64,000 nucleotides of DNA, taken from Angelakisella massiliensis. Lineage in GTDB: Bacteria > Bacillota > Clostridia > Oscillospirales > Ruminococcaceae. The position numbers and the translations under genes are program-made. Positions within the stretch are counted from its first letter, which is position 1. Every line of letters starts with the position of its first letter. Location: the NCBI RefSeq assembly GCF_900104675.1, contig NZ_LT629945.1, positions 2,098,756 to 2,162,755 on the forward strand, given 5' to 3'. Shown here in pieces: positions 1-8,748 of the stretch. The notes under the pieces are model-generated. The model made no database searches. It saw only the letters and a list, made by a program, of their open reading frames with translations, and was not told the DNA's origin.

Positions 1-1
1 T

Positions 2-652
2 GCCATCCTCCGAAAGATCGACGAGGATGCCAAAGAATCCGCTGCTGCCATTCTCAAAGCCGGGGAGGAGAACCGGGACAAGATCCTGGCGGATTACCGT
101 GCCCAGGCGGAGAAAGAGCGGCAGGCCATCCTGGACTCCGCCAAAGCTCAATGTGAGGCTATGGCTCTCCGGGCGGCTTCCCAGGCGGGTATCGAGGAGC
201 GGAACAAAAAGCTTCAAACCCGGCGGGCGGCCATTGACGCGGCCTTTGCTGGGGCAATGAAGAAGCTGTGCGGTCTGTCCGATGAGCAAAAAGTCGCCTT
301 GTTTACCCATCTGGCGGTAGAAAACATCACCGGCGACGCGGAGCTGATCCTCAATCCCGCTGACCGGGCTTCCATCGGCACCGCTTTGGTGGCGGCCATT
401 GAAAAGAAGCTGGCTGCCCAGAGCGGACGGTCACCGTTGGCGGGCGCGGCTGTAGCCGTGGTGGAAAAAACGCTTGGTGTCCGGGGCGCGGGGCCCCATG
501 TGACCCTGTCCAAGGAGACCGGTTCCTTTGCCGGAGGCTTTCGCCTGCGGGAGGGAAATGTAGAGACCAACTGCACCTTCGAGGTGCTGGTTTCAGGCGC
601 GAAAGAGGAACTGGAGCCGGAGGTTTCCAGAATTCTGTTTGAAAATGCCTGA
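2..652 (+). CDS. ntpE: V-type ATP synthase subunit E, 5' partial
   Basis: Peripheral-stalk subunit linking the catalytic A3B3 head of a V-type ATPase to the membrane sector. The reading frame is open from base 2, so the true start lies left of the window; about 216 residues are visible, near or above the usual size of the family. The N-terminal part is a charged Ala/Glu/Lys-rich helix typical of the stalk coiled coil, and the C-terminal half (about residue 90 on) is the globular domain that binds the head. It is followed 36 bases later by subunit C in the same operon. The internal ATG at 161 is not a plausible start because the helix continues upstream of it. Identification rests on fold character plus operon position. 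Confidence 0.9.
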   Translation, partial: AILRKIDEDAKESAAAILKAGEENRDKILADYRAQAEKERQAILDSAKAQCEAMALRAASQAGIEERNKKLQTRRAAIDAAFAGAMKKLCGLSDEQKVALFTHLAVENITGDAELILNPADRASIGTALVAAIEKKLAAQSGRSPLAGAAVAVVEKTLGVRGAGPHVTLSKETGSFAGGFRLREGNVETNCTFEVLVSGAKEELEPEVSRILFENA

Positions 653-688
653 TCCCGGCAAAATTTTCAAAACGAAGGAGGTGCAGCC

Positions 689-1687
689 TTGAAACCCTAT
701 CGTGATACAGACTATCTCCAGGCGACAGCCAGGGTGCGTGCCAAGGAAAACGGCATGGTCACCGGCCGGGACTTTGCCAAGATGGTGGACGCCAAGAACG
801 CCGAGGAAGCCTTCAAGGTCCTCAGTGACGCAGCCATCTGCCAGGGATACTCCATGGGGGATTATGAGGCGGCCTTCCGCAATAATCTCAAGGAGACATA
901 CGAACTGGTAGCGTCCATCGCCCCCGACCCGGAGGTAGTGGAGATCTTCCGTCTGAAATATGACGGGCATAACCTGAAAACCGCCGTCAAAGGCAAAAAG
1001 ACCGGCGGCGCAATTGAAAACCTGCTCAGCCCACTGGGAAATGTTCCCGCGGAGGAGCTGCTCCGGGAGCTGGCGGAAGGCCGATTCAACCGTGTGCCCC
1101 AGGCCATGGGCAAGGCGGCGCTGGAGGCGGCAGAGCTTCTGGCCCGTACAGGAGATCCCCAGGCGGTGGATATTCTGGTGGACCGGGCGATGCTGGAGAC
1201 CATGGCGAAAAAGGCCCATGATTTCGGCAATCCTTTTCTGACTTCCTTTGTGGAGGCTCAGGTGGATATCGCCAACATCCGTACAGTCATCCGTCTCAAA
1301 CGGATGGGCAAGGACGCTATGGCCCTCAAAAAGATTCTGGCGGAGGGGGGCAGCATTTCTGTCAGACGGCTGCTGGAGCTTTATCCCAGAGGCTATGACG
1401 AGCTGCTGGGCTATCTGTCCACCACCCCCTACGGCAAAACTTTGGAGCCCTGTTATGACGCCATCCGGGCGGAGCGCTCCCTGACCTTGTTTGAGAAGCT
1501 GTGCGACAACCACATGGTGGCGATGCTGGATCGGGCCCGTTTGATCCCCTTCGGCATTGAGCCTTTGGTAGCGTACCTGTACGCCAAGGAATGCGAGACC
1601 AAGGCGGCACGGATCGTGCTGGCCTCCAAGCTGGCGGGGGTACCGTCGGAGCAAATCACAGAAAGGCTGCGTGATGTCTATGCGTAG
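689..1687 (+). CDS. ntpC: V-type ATP synthase subunit C
   Basis: Central-stalk subunit that couples the rotor shaft (D/F) to the membrane c-ring; 332 residues, a normal length for the bacterial/archaeal V-ATPase C (d-type) subunit, which is mostly helical. It starts at TTG 689 behind a strong Shine-Dalgarno stretch (gaaggaggtg, 674-683), with no competing ATG near it. The N-terminus (MKPYRDTDYLQATARVR) fits the family. Its 3' end overlaps the start of subunit F, as expected for translationally coupled stalk genes. Confidence 0.93.
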   Translation: MKPYRDTDYLQATARVRAKENGMVTGRDFAKMVDAKNAEEAFKVLSDAAICQGYSMGDYEAAFRNNLKETYELVASIAPDPEVVEIFRLKYDGHNLKTAVKGKKTGGAIENLLSPLGNVPAEELLRELAEGRFNRVPQAMGKAALEAAELLARTGDPQAVDILVDRAMLETMAKKAHDFGNPFLTSFVEAQVDIANIRTVIRLKRMGKDAMALKKILAEGGSISVRRLLELYPRGYDELLGYLSTTPYGKTLEPCYDAIRAERSLTLFEKLCDNHMVAMLDRARLIPFGIEPLVAYLYAKECETKAARIVLASKLAGVPSEQITERLRDVYA

Positions 1688-2000
1688 TAAGATCGCCGTC
1701 ATCGGGGAGAAGGAAAGCGTCCTGGGCTTCAAGGCGGTAGGCTTTGATGTCCATGAGGTGACCGATCCCCGGGAGGCGGAGGACATCATCGACCGCCTGT
1801 ATACTCAAAATTACGGCATCATCTTTATCACCGAGCAGACGCTGGCTCCCATTGCCTCAGTGCTCGACAAGTATAAGGACCGCGAGCTTCCCGCCATCAT
1901 CCCCATTCCCGGCCGTCAGGGTACCATGGGTCTGGGCATGAGCAATGTCAAAAAGAGCGTGGAGCGTGCGGTGGGTGCGGATATCCTGTTCAAGGACTGA
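1674..2000 (+). CDS. ntpF: V-type ATP synthase subunit F
   Basis: Small Rossmann-like rotor subunit of the V-ATPase central stalk, about 108 residues. The N-terminal segment KIAVIGEKESVLGFKAVGFD is the recognisable family signature. Three starts are possible: GTG 1671, ATG 1674 and ATG 1680. ATG 1674 has the best spacing (7 bases) from GAAAGG at 1661-1666, while 1680 would give the shortest N-terminus, closer to most homologues. It overlaps the end of subunit C and is followed by subunit A after a 43-base gap. Confidence 0.9.
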   Translation: MSMRSKIAVIGEKESVLGFKAVGFDVHEVTDPREAEDIIDRLYTQNYGIIFITEQTLAPIASVLDKYKDRELPAIIPIPGRQGTMGLGMSNVKKSVERAVGADILFKD

Positions 2001-2043
2001 TCCCGCCCTGACAAACCAAAAGAAAGATAGTAGGTGAAAAGCA

Positions 2044-3819
2044 GTGAGCCAAGGAAAAATCGTAAAGGTGTCCGGCCCCCTCGTTGTGGCGGAGGGGATG
2101 CGTGACGCCAATATGTTCGACGTGGTCCGCGTCGGCCGCATGGGTCTGATCGGTGAGATCATCGAGATGAGAGGCGACAAGGCCTCCATCCAGGTCTACG
2201 AGGAGACTTCCGGTCTGGGCCCCGGCGACGAAGTGACTTCTACCGGCGCTCCTCTTTCCGTGGAGCTGGCTCCCGGTATTCTGGAAATGATTTTCGACGG
2301 CATCCAGCGCCCTCTGGAGCGCATCAAGGAGATGACCGGCAGCAATATCGCCCGTGGTATCGATGTTACCGCCCTGGACCATGACCGCAAGTGGGAGTTT
2401 GTGCCCACAGTGGAAGTGGGAGCCCATGTGGTGGCCGGCGATATCATCGGCACCGTTCAGGAGACCTCTGTTGTTTCCCACAAAATCATGATTCCCTTCG
2501 GTGTGGAAGGTGAGATCGCCAGCATTGAGGCCGGTGAGTTCACCATTGTACAGCCGGTGGCTCAGGTGAAAAAGGCCGACGGCAGTCTGGTGCCCATTAC
2601 CATGCTGCGGAAATGGCCTGTGCGCCGTCAGCGTCCGGTGGACCACAAGATGTCCCCCGATATCCCCATGGTTACAGGTCAGCGTGTCATCGACACCCTG
2701 TTTCCCATCGCCCGGGGCGGTACAGCGGCAGTTCCCGGTCCCTTCGGTTCCGGTAAAACCGTGGTGCAGCACCAGATGGCCAAGTGGAGCGACGTGGACA
2801 TCGTGGTTTACATCGGCTGCGGTGAGCGCGGCAACGAGATGACCGACGTTCTGCGGGAGTTTCCCGAGCTGAAGGACCCCAAAACAGGGGAGTCCATCAT
2901 GAAGCGTACCGTCCTCATCGCCAACACCTCCGATATGCCCGTGGCCGCCCGTGAGGCGTCCATCTATACCGGTATCACCATTGCGGAGTATTTCCGGGAT
3001 ATGGGCTATGCCGTAGCCATCATGGCCGACTCCACCTCCCGTTGGGCTGAGGCTCTCCGTGAGATGTCCGGCCGTCTGGAGGAGATGCCCGGTGAGGAAG
3101 GTTATCCCGCTTACCTCACATCCCGTCTGGCTCAGTTCTATGAGCGGGCTGGCCGTGTCATCTGCCTGGGCAGCGAAAAGCGTGAAGGTTCTCTGACCGC
3201 TATCGGCGCTGTTTCTCCCGCCGGCGGCGACAACTCCGACCCCGTCGTGCAGGCTACCCTCCGTATCGTCAAGGTGTTCTGGGGCCTGGATTCCAGCCTG
3301 GCCTATAAGCGTCATTTCCCCGCCATCAACTGGCTGACTTCCTACTCCCTGTACAACGACACCATCGGCCAGTGGCTCAATGAGAACATCAATCCCAACT
3401 GGACCAAGCTTCACAGCGAGACCATGTCCATCCTCCAGGTGGAAAGTGAGCTGGAGGAGATCGTCAAGCTGGTTGGTTACGATTCTCTGTCTCCCGCGGA
3501 CCGTCTGACCCTGGAAGCTGCCCGGAGTATCCGTGAGGACTACCTGCAGCAGAACGCCTTTGACGGCGTGGATACCTACACCTCCCTGAAGAAGCAGTAT
3601 GGTATTCTGGAACTGGTGCTGAAGTTCTATCACGAATCCCAGCAGGCACTGGCTGCCGGAGCTGCCGTCAACGACATCTTCGCCATGGATACCAGGGAAA
3701 AGATCGCCCGTGCCAAGTATGTGGAGGAGGATGAGTTTGAAGCTTACGCCGCCGCCACAGCCCAGGAGCTGGAGGATGAGATGAAGGCTCTGACCAACAA
3801 GGAGGTGTCCGCGTCATGA
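2044..3819 (+). CDS. ntpA: V-type ATP synthase catalytic subunit A
   Basis: Catalytic, nucleotide-hydrolysing or -synthesising subunit of the A3B3 head; 591 residues, the standard length. The P-loop GPFGSGKT lies near residues 231-239 and is followed by the expected [10 protein letters not shown] and [13 protein letters not shown] stretches of the A subunit. The non-homologous bulge region typical of V-type A subunits lies before the P-loop. Translation starts at GTG 2044 behind aggtg (2033-2037). The stop codon overlaps the start of subunit B (ATGATGA), implying coupled synthesis of the two head subunits. The ion (Na+ or H+) cannot be told here because the c subunit lies outside the window. 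Confidence 0.98.
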   Translation: MSQGKIVKVSGPLVVAEGMRDANMFDVVRVGRMGLIGEIIEMRGDKASIQVYEETSGLGPGDEVTSTGAPLSVELAPGILEMIFDGIQRPLERIKEMTGSNIARGIDVTALDHDRKWEFVPTVEVGAHVVAGDIIGTVQETSVVSHKIMIPFGVEGEIASIEAGEFTIVQPVAQVKKADGSLVPITMLRKWPVRRQRPVDHKMSPDIPMVTGQRVIDTLFPIARGGTAAVPGPFGSGKTVVQHQMAKWSDVDIVVYIGCGERGNEMTDVLREFPELKDPKTGESIMKRTVLIANTSDMPVAAREASIYTGITIAEYFRDMGYAVAIMADSTSRWAEALREMSGRLEEMPGEEGYPAYLTSRLAQFYERAGRVICLGSEKREGSLTAIGAVSPAGGDNSDPVVQATLRIVKVFWGLDSSLAYKRHFPAINWLTSYSLYNDTIGQWLNENINPNWTKLHSETMSILQVESELEEIVKLVGYDSLSPADRLTLEAARSIREDYLQQNAFDGVDTYTSLKKQYGILELVLKFYHESQQALAAGAAVNDIFAMDTREKIARAKYVEEDEFEAYAAATAQELEDEMKALTNKEVSAS

Positions 3820-5201
3820 TGAAGGAATATCGTACGATACAGGAAGTGGCAGGCCCTCTGATGCTGGTAAAGGATGTGGAAGGGGTCACCTATAACGAGC
3901 TGGGTGAGATCGAGCTGCCCAACGGGGAGCGCCGCCGCTGCAAGGTGCTGGAGGTCAATGGCTCCAATGTTCTGGTGCAGCTGTTTGAAAGCTCCACCGG
4001 TATCAACCTGGAGTACAGCAAGGTCCGGTTCTTTGGCCGCAGCCTGGAGCTGGGTGTTTCCGAGGATATGCTGGGCCGCATCTTCTCCGGCATGGGCGAG
4101 CCCATCGACGGAGGCCCTCAGCTGATTCCTGAGGAACGCATCGACATCAACGGCCTGCCCATGAACCCCGCCGCCCGTACCTATCCTGAGGAGTTCATCC
4201 AGACCGGTGTTTCCGCCATTGATGGCCTGAACACCCTGGTCAGAGGCCAGAAGCTGCCCATCTTCTCCGGTTCCGGTCTGCCTCACGCCAAACTGGCGGC
4301 CCAGATCGCCCGTCAGGCCAAGGTGCTGGGTACCGATTCCAAGTTCGCCGTGGTGTTCTGCGCCATCGGTATCACCTTTGAGGAATCGGAGTTCTTTATC
4401 AGCGACTTCAAGCGCACCGGCGCCATCGACCGTGCTGTGCTGTTCATCAACCTGGCCAACGACCCGGCCATTGAGCGTATTTCCACCCCCCGTATGGCGC
4501 TGACCGCCGCGGAGTATCTGGCGTTTAAGAAGGATATGCACGTTCTGGTTATCATGACCGACATTACCAACTACGCCGAGGCTCTTCGTGAGGTATCCGC
4601 TGCCCGGAAAGAGGTTCCCGGACGCCGCGGCTATCCCGGTTATCTGTATACCGACCTTGCCTCTCTGTATGAGAGAGCAGGCCGCCGGGATGACAGCCAG
4701 GGTTCCATCACCATGATCCCCATCCTCTCCATGCCTGAGGATGACAAGACCCATCCCATTCCCGACCTGACCGGCTACATCACCGAGGGCCAGATCATTC
4801 TGTCCCGTGAGCTGTACCGGAAGAACATCATGCCTCCTATTGACGTGCTGCCCAGCCTGTCCCGTCTGAAGGATAAGGGTATCGGCGTTGGCAAGACCCG
4901 TGAGGACCACGCCAACACCATGAACCAGCTGTTCGCGGCTTATGCCCGTGGTAAGGACGCCAAGGAGCTGATGACCATTTTGGGTGAAGCGGCCTTGTCC
5001 GATACCGACAAGCTGTACGCCAAGTTTGCCGACGCCTTTGAGAAGGAGTATGTCTCTCAGGGCTACGAGACCAACCGCAGCATCGAAGAGACCCTGAACA
5101 TCGGCTGGAAGCTGCTCTCCATTCTGCCCAAGACGGAGCTGAAGAGAATCAAACCGGAGTTCATTGAAAAGTATCTCCCCAAAGAGACCGACGGTCAGTA
5201 A
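3816..5201 (+). CDS. ntpB: V-type ATP synthase regulatory subunit B
   Basis: Non-catalytic nucleotide-binding partner of subunit A in the head; 461 residues, normal for the family. The classical Walker A lysine is absent: the corresponding loop reads [16 protein letters not shown], as in all V-type B subunits. The conserved [27 protein letters not shown] stretch is present. The start ATG 3816 overlaps the A stop and has AAGGAGGTG at 3799-3807. Subunit D follows 12 bases downstream. Confidence 0.98.
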   Translation: MMKEYRTIQEVAGPLMLVKDVEGVTYNELGEIELPNGERRRCKVLEVNGSNVLVQLFESSTGINLEYSKVRFFGRSLELGVSEDMLGRIFSGMGEPIDGGPQLIPEERIDINGLPMNPAARTYPEEFIQTGVSAIDGLNTLVRGQKLPIFSGSGLPHAKLAAQIARQAKVLGTDSKFAVVFCAIGITFEESEFFISDFKRTGAIDRAVLFINLANDPAIERISTPRMALTAAEYLAFKKDMHVLVIMTDITNYAEALREVSAARKEVPGRRGYPGYLYTDLASLYERAGRRDDSQGSITMIPILSMPEDDKTHPIPDLTGYITEGQIILSRELYRKNIMPPIDVLPSLSRLKDKGIGVGKTREDHANTMNQLFAAYARGKDAKELMTILGEAALSDTDKLYAKFADAFEKEYVSQGYETNRSIEETLNIGWKLLSILPKTELKRIKPEFIEKYLPKETDGQ

Positions 5202-5213
5202 GGAGGGGGCAGC

Positions 5214-5870
5214 ATGGCAATTTTACAGGTGAACCCCACCCGGATGGAATTGAGCCGTCTGAAAACACGTCTCAAGACCTCCACCCGCGGCCACAAGCTG
5301 CTCAAGGACAAGCGGGACGACCTGATGAAAAAGTTTCTGGAGCTTGTCCGCCGCAACAAGGAGCTGCGGGAGGAAGTGGAGAAAAAGATCATGGGCGTTT
5401 ACGATGGTTTTGCCATCGCCAGCGCCGTGATGAGCCCGGAAATGCTGGAAGAGGCCCTGATGCTCCCCAAAGAACAGGTGGAGCTGGAAGTGGGCAGTGC
5501 CAACATGATGAGCGTGGATGTGCCGGTGTTCAAATTCACCCAGTCCGCCGGTGGGGAAGGGGACATCTATCCCTATGGTTTGGTGTCCACCTCCGGTGAG
5601 CTGGATGATTCAGTGGCAGCGCTCAAAGAGGTGCTTCCCGCCCTGCTGGAACTGGCTCAGATGGAAAAGAGCGCACAGCTGCTGGCGGAGGAGATCGAAA
5701 AGACCCGCCGCCGTGTAAACGCGCTGGAGTATGTTCAGATTCCATCCCTCCAGGAGACCATCAAGAGCATCACCATGAAGCTGGATGAAAACGAACGTGG
5801 TAATCTGGCCCGTTTGATGAAGATCAAGGATATGATGGTGGCTCAGCAGCGCCAGGCTCATGGACAGTGA
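5214..5870 (+). CDS. ntpD: V-type ATP synthase subunit D
   Basis: Rotor shaft of the V-ATPase, a long antiparallel coiled coil that turns inside the A3B3 head; 218 residues. The N-terminus ([29 protein letters not shown]) is the diagnostic signature of the D subunit, and the C-terminal helix (residues about 140-200) completes the coil. It starts at ATG 5214 behind aaggaggggg. It is the last gene of the operon; a strong terminator follows at 5944. Confidence 0.97.
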   Translation: MAILQVNPTRMELSRLKTRLKTSTRGHKLLKDKRDDLMKKFLELVRRNKELREEVEKKIMGVYDGFAIASAVMSPEMLEEALMLPKEQVELEVGSANMMSVDVPVFKFTQSAGGEGDIYPYGLVSTSGELDDSVAALKEVLPALLELAQMEKSAQLLAEEIEKTRRRVNALEYVQIPSLQETIKSITMKLDENERGNLARLMKIKDMMVAQQRQAHGQ

Positions 5871-5943
5871 GTTTTGGACAGTGGATCAAAATTGAATTTT
5901 CTGCGAAAGGCGTCTTCTGCTTCAGAGACAGCTTGAGCAGCAT

Positions 5944-5984
5944 AAAGTGCCTGCCGGTTCCAGCAAATGGACGGCAGGCACTTT
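5944..5984 (+). terminator. Rho-independent terminator of the V-ATPase operon
   Basis: A 13-bp perfect stem: the left arm aaagtgcctgccg (5944-5956) pairs with cggcaggcacttt (5972-5984) across a 15-base loop, and the right arm runs into cttttgtta. It sits 74 bases after the subunit D stop. Confidence 0.85.
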
Positions 5985-6244
5985 TGTTATCAATGGAAAC
6001 CACCGGCTCTGCCGGTGGAGGTACCTCATAAAAAGCGTTAGGTTCAAGTATGGAGTGAAGCGAGCTGCTCACAGAGAGTGATTACCAATAAAAAGCTTTT
6101 GTCAGTACAGCGGTTGCCCGTTTACGACCAGCGGAGCAAGTGATGGGGGATCAATAAAATTCAGTGTGTTTTCAAACAGATACCAGTAATGTCCCCCTGC
6201 ACAGCCAGCCGGAGACAATCGGCTTAATAGAAAATTGTGACATT
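5985..6244. other. Intergenic region with palindromes, no gene seen
   Basis: About 260 bases between the V-ATPase terminator and the MATE terminator. It contains a perfect hairpin ccaccggc-tct-gccggtgg (6000-6018), followed directly by the short palindrome AGGTACCT. No open frame with a ribosome-binding site was found. The stretch could be part of a dispersed intergenic repeat, but only one copy is in this window. Confidence 0.5.
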
Positions 6245-6287
6245 AAAAAAGCAGGAAACCTGCCGTTGTTTCGGCTCAGTTTCCTGC
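6245..6287 (-). terminator. Rho-independent terminator of the MATE gene
   Basis: On the - strand, the arm gcaggaaac (6287-6279) pairs with gtttcctgc (6259-6251) and is followed by six T residues (6250-6245). It lies 26 bases after the stop codon of the MATE gene. Confidence 0.85.
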
Positions 6288-6312
6288 TTGCTGTGATGCT
6301 TTGAATCAGAAA

Positions 6313-7686
6313 TTATTGTTCCAGCTCCAGGGGACGGATTTCATGGTCATACATCCGCTTCATGTAAACGAGGCAAAGTCCGGTAGAGAACAATTCCGCA
6401 AAGGGGAAAGCCCACCATACCAGATCCAATCCTCCGATGCGGGAAAGGACAAAGGCGCTGGGGAGCAGTACCAGCAGCTGACGAACCACCGATACCGACA
6501 GGCTCAAAAGGCCATGTCCCAGAGACTGACAGACGGAAAGAATGCAAATGCTGAAACCCGCCAGCAAAAAGCTAATGCTGATGATTCTCAGCGCCGGTAC
6601 ACCGATGGAGATCATGGTTTCGGAAGCGTTGAAAATGGACAGCAGCTGTGTGGGAATCAGCCAGAAAGCGGCAACTCCCACCAACATCAGGCAGACAGCA
6701 AAACAGACGCTCAGTTTGATGGTGCGTACCATACGGTCGGGGTGACGGGCGCCGTAGTTATAGGAAAGGATGGGCACCATGCCGTTGTTCAGGCCGAATA
6801 CCGGCATAAAAACAAAGCTCTGAAGCTTGAAATAAACGCCGAATACCGCGGCTGCGGTGGAACTGAAGGAAATGAGGATCTTGTTCATGCCGAAAGTCAT
6901 CACCGAGCCAATGGAGGACATGATGATAGAGGGGACACCGACAGAGTAGATACGGCGAATGACCCGGCCATCGGGGCGGAAGTCACGGAAGGAAAAGGTG
7001 ATGTCATGGTTTTTGGTCAGGTTGAAGAACAGGGCCAGGAAGGCGGCGATGATCTGCCCCAGTACGGTAGCTACAGCGGCGCCAGCCACGCCCATTTTGG
7101 GGAAGCCGAACAGGCCGAAGATCATGATCGGGTCCAGAATGATGTTGATAATGGCGCCCAGGCCCTGGGTGATCATAGTATAAAAGGTGCGCCCTGTGGC
7201 CTGCAGCAGCCGCTCCAGGGTGATCTGGAAGAACATACCAAAAGAAAAGATGCAGCAGATGCGCAGATACGCGATACCGCCGTCCACGATTTCCGGTATA
7301 TTTGTTTGAGCCAGGAAAAAGGTTTTGGCGCAAAATACTCCCAGTAGCAGGAAGACAAGAGCGCTGCCAAGTGCCAGCAGCAAGCTGTTCATGGCGGTTT
7401 TATTAGCCATGTGGAAATTCTTTTCTCCCAGGCTCCGGGACAGCAGGGCGTTGATACCAACGCCGGTACCCACACCCACCGAGATCATCAGATTCTGGGC
7501 GGGGAAGGCCAGGGAAACAGCAGTCAGCGCTTCCTCACTGAGGCGGGAAACGAACATACTGTCTACAACATTGTAGAGGGCCTGCACCAGCATGGAGATC
7601 ATCAGCGGCAGAGACATGGACAGCAGCAGCCGTCCCACAGGCATGACGCCCATTTTGTTTTCAGATGCGGTTTGTGGTTGACTCAC
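6313..7686 (-). CDS. MATE-family multidrug/sodium efflux protein
   Basis: Polytopic inner-membrane antiporter of the MATE family, exporting cationic drugs or metabolites in exchange for Na+ or H+; 457 residues with about 12 hydrophobic segments, the family norm. The first repeat opens with PLMISMLVQALYNVVDSMFVSRL, a strong MATE signature. The open frame extends further upstream to 7863, but a GTG at 7686 has AGGAG seven bases before it and gives the expected N-terminus, so it is taken as the start. The gene is alone on the - strand with its own promoter (7882-7910) and terminator. The substrate cannot be predicted. Confidence 0.93.
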   Translation of the reverse strand: MSQPQTASENKMGVMPVGRLLLSMSLPLMISMLVQALYNVVDSMFVSRLSEEALTAVSLAFPAQNLMISVGVGTGVGINALLSRSLGEKNFHMANKTAMNSLLLALGSALVFLLLGVFCAKTFFLAQTNIPEIVDGGIAYLRICCIFSFGMFFQITLERLLQATGRTFYTMITQGLGAIINIILDPIMIFGLFGFPKMGVAGAAVATVLGQIIAAFLALFFNLTKNHDITFSFRDFRPDGRVIRRIYSVGVPSIIMSSIGSVMTFGMNKILISFSSTAAAVFGVYFKLQSFVFMPVFGLNNGMVPILSYNYGARHPDRMVRTIKLSVCFAVCLMLVGVAAFWLIPTQLLSIFNASETMISIGVPALRIISISFLLAGFSICILSVCQSLGHGLLSLSVSVVRQLLVLLPSAFVLSRIGGLDLVWWAFPFAELFSTGLCLVYMKRMYDHEIRPLELEQ

Positions 7687-7881
7687 GAAGGTTCTCCTTT
7701 CTTTCTCCAACAGCAGCAAAGCGACAAAAAAACCGCGAGGACAATCGTACCAGGCGGCTGTTTCTTTCGTCCCTTGCTTCATCACAAGTGACAGAGCGAG
7801 AGTTTTATTCAGCTTTCTTCCATCGTACACAGAGGATCGATTTGCAGACGTTTTTCCTCTCAATCAAACGGCACAATCGAT

Positions 7882-7910
7882 ATTTTAACCCGCATAAAAT
7901 ATATTGTCAA
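7882..7910 (-). promoter_or_regulatory. Sigma-A promoter for the MATE gene
   Basis: Read on the - strand, TTGACA (7910-7905), a 17-base spacer and TAAAAT (7887-7882). Transcription would start near 7875, leaving a leader of about 190 bases before the GTG start. The promoter is divergent from the LexA-controlled promoter at 8020-8067. Confidence 0.75.
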
Positions 7911-8019
7911 GGAAAAATCTTCAAGGATCTTTCGAAAAAAGGGCATGAAATAGCAATAATCGCAGGCTTTTTCGGAAGGCCCGGAAAGGAAAAAAGTCGA
8001 AAAAAGACGAAAAGAGGGC

Positions 8020-8068
8020 TTGAAACATTTGTTCGATTATGATAGAATACAGTCAGAACAAATGTTTT
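8020..8068 (+). promoter_or_regulatory. SOS promoter with two LexA boxes
   Basis: A sigma-A promoter TTGAAA (8020-8025), 17-base spacer, TAGAAT (8043-8048). Box 1 (8022-8035), read on the - strand as CGAACAAATGTTTC, matches the Bacillus LexA/DinR consensus CGAACRNRYGTTYC at every position and covers the -35 and spacer. Box 2 (8055-8068, AGAACAAATGTTTT) matches 12 of 14 positions and covers the expected start point. The two boxes form an inverted repeat of 12 bases. This layout would block polymerase until LexA is cleaved after DNA damage. Confidence 0.85.
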
Positions 8069-8090
8069 TTAAGGAAGGGTGGTTTATTCA

Positions 8091-8234
8091 ATGAAAAAGC
8101 TTGCCAAGCTGTTTTGTGATGTGGAGTGGCTGGAACAGATGGAGCACTGGGTTTCCTGCTCCATGGTGCTGTGTATTTCCGCTTTGGCGGTGCTGTCGGG
8201 AATGGTGGCAGTTTTGCAATACGGATTGATCTGA
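8091..8234 (+). CDS. SOS-controlled small single-span membrane protein
   Basis: A 47-residue protein starting at ATG 8091 behind aaggaagggtgg (8071-8082). Residues 1-20 are polar with several charges (MKKLAKLFCDVEWLEQMEHW). Residues about 21-42 form one hydrophobic segment rich in Val, Leu and Ala, and the C-terminus is only a few residues. There are three Cys residues (9, 23, 28). No family is recognised. The LexA-box promoter upstream makes it a DNA-damage-induced product. By analogy with other tiny SOS membrane proteins that stop cell division (Caulobacter SidA; YneA in Bacillus is larger), a division inhibitor is a reasonable guess but is inference only. It is below the length cut-off of most gene finders. 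Confidence 0.75.
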   Translation: MKKLAKLFCDVEWLEQMEHWVSCSMVLCISALAVLSGMVAVLQYGLI

Positions 8235-8248
8235 CAATTTTTTAGTAA

Positions 8249-8317
8249 AGAACATATGTTTTGCCCTGTGGGAAAAGAACAGGACTTCTTTACAAAAATG
8301 TCGAGGGTTATTATAAT
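8249..8317 (+). promoter_or_regulatory. Third LexA box followed by a second promoter
   Basis: AGAACATATGTTTT (8249-8262) matches the Gram-positive LexA consensus at 12 of 14 positions and has the core GAACATATGTTT. Twenty-six bases further on is a good sigma-A promoter, TTTACA (8289-8294), 17-base spacer, TATAAT (8312-8317). The box lies just after the stop of the small gene and does not overlap the second promoter's core, so whether it controls that promoter or adds to repression of the first one is open. Confidence 0.65.
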
Positions 8318-8748
8318 AAAAGAATAATCTCAGTAATCAAGAGCCCAAAAGCCGGACAAGATAAAAATGGATACTGCCTGTGTCATCAGCAGTTGCCGGC
8401 CAGACTTGCGGGGCAGGTTTGACAGTTGGTTTTTCACTTTTGTTCTTTTGGGGGACGGGCCTTATTTTCATAGGAGCAGAGATGCAAGGTCCTTTCCTCA
8501 AAAGCAAGGGGAAAAGTCTCCGGGGGAAGGTATCCGTTTCAGGGAAAACCATTCTGTCCGCAGGGAATAGTCTGATTTAATCAGCATCAGGATATTCCAA
8601 CAGGCCAAAGCTTTCCTTACAAGTTTTGTTTCACCGGCTGGCTCAGGATTTATTTGGGGGCAATGGCTTTTTGGTTACTGATGCCGCCGGCCGGAGGGAT
8701 AAGGGTCCCAACGGAGGCGCCGATATTTCATGGAAAAGGAGAACTGTT
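8318..8748 (+). other. Long leader or unassigned region before the amidotransferase gene
   Basis: About 430 bases between the promoter at 8289-8317 and the next certain gene. A weak frame from GTG 8380 to 8580 encodes 66 residues with one hydrophobic stretch near residues 13-33, but it has no ribosome-binding site and competes with another frame from ATG 8367. The region may be a structured leader; no known riboswitch class was recognised. Confidence 0.35.

Noticed and set aside
5824-6072. An 82-codon - strand frame across the V-ATPase terminator
   Set aside because: It spans a strong terminator hairpin and another palindrome, has no ribosome site and no family.
6301-7347. A 348-codon + strand frame opposite the MATE gene
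   Set aside because: Composition (Gln/His/Asp-rich, no fold) is that of an antisense shadow; the MATE protein on the other strand has clear family features.
7732-7758. Possible attenuator hairpin in the MATE leader (ccgc/gcgg with T-run on the - strand)
   Set aside because: Only four strong pairs are formed around a long loop; too weak to call without an RNA structure search.
7687-7863. N-terminal extension of the MATE protein by 59 residues
   Set aside because: The extension lacks membrane-protein character at its start, and the GTG at 7686 has an AGGAG site at ideal spacing.
7665-8042. A 125-codon + strand frame between MATE and the SOS promoter
   Set aside because: It covers the divergent MATE promoter and box 1 of LexA, has no ribosome site and no recognisable protein features.
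8380-8580. A 66-codon frame with one hydrophobic stretch (GTG start)
   Set aside because: No ribosome-binding site and a competing frame; kept only as part of the unassigned leader region.
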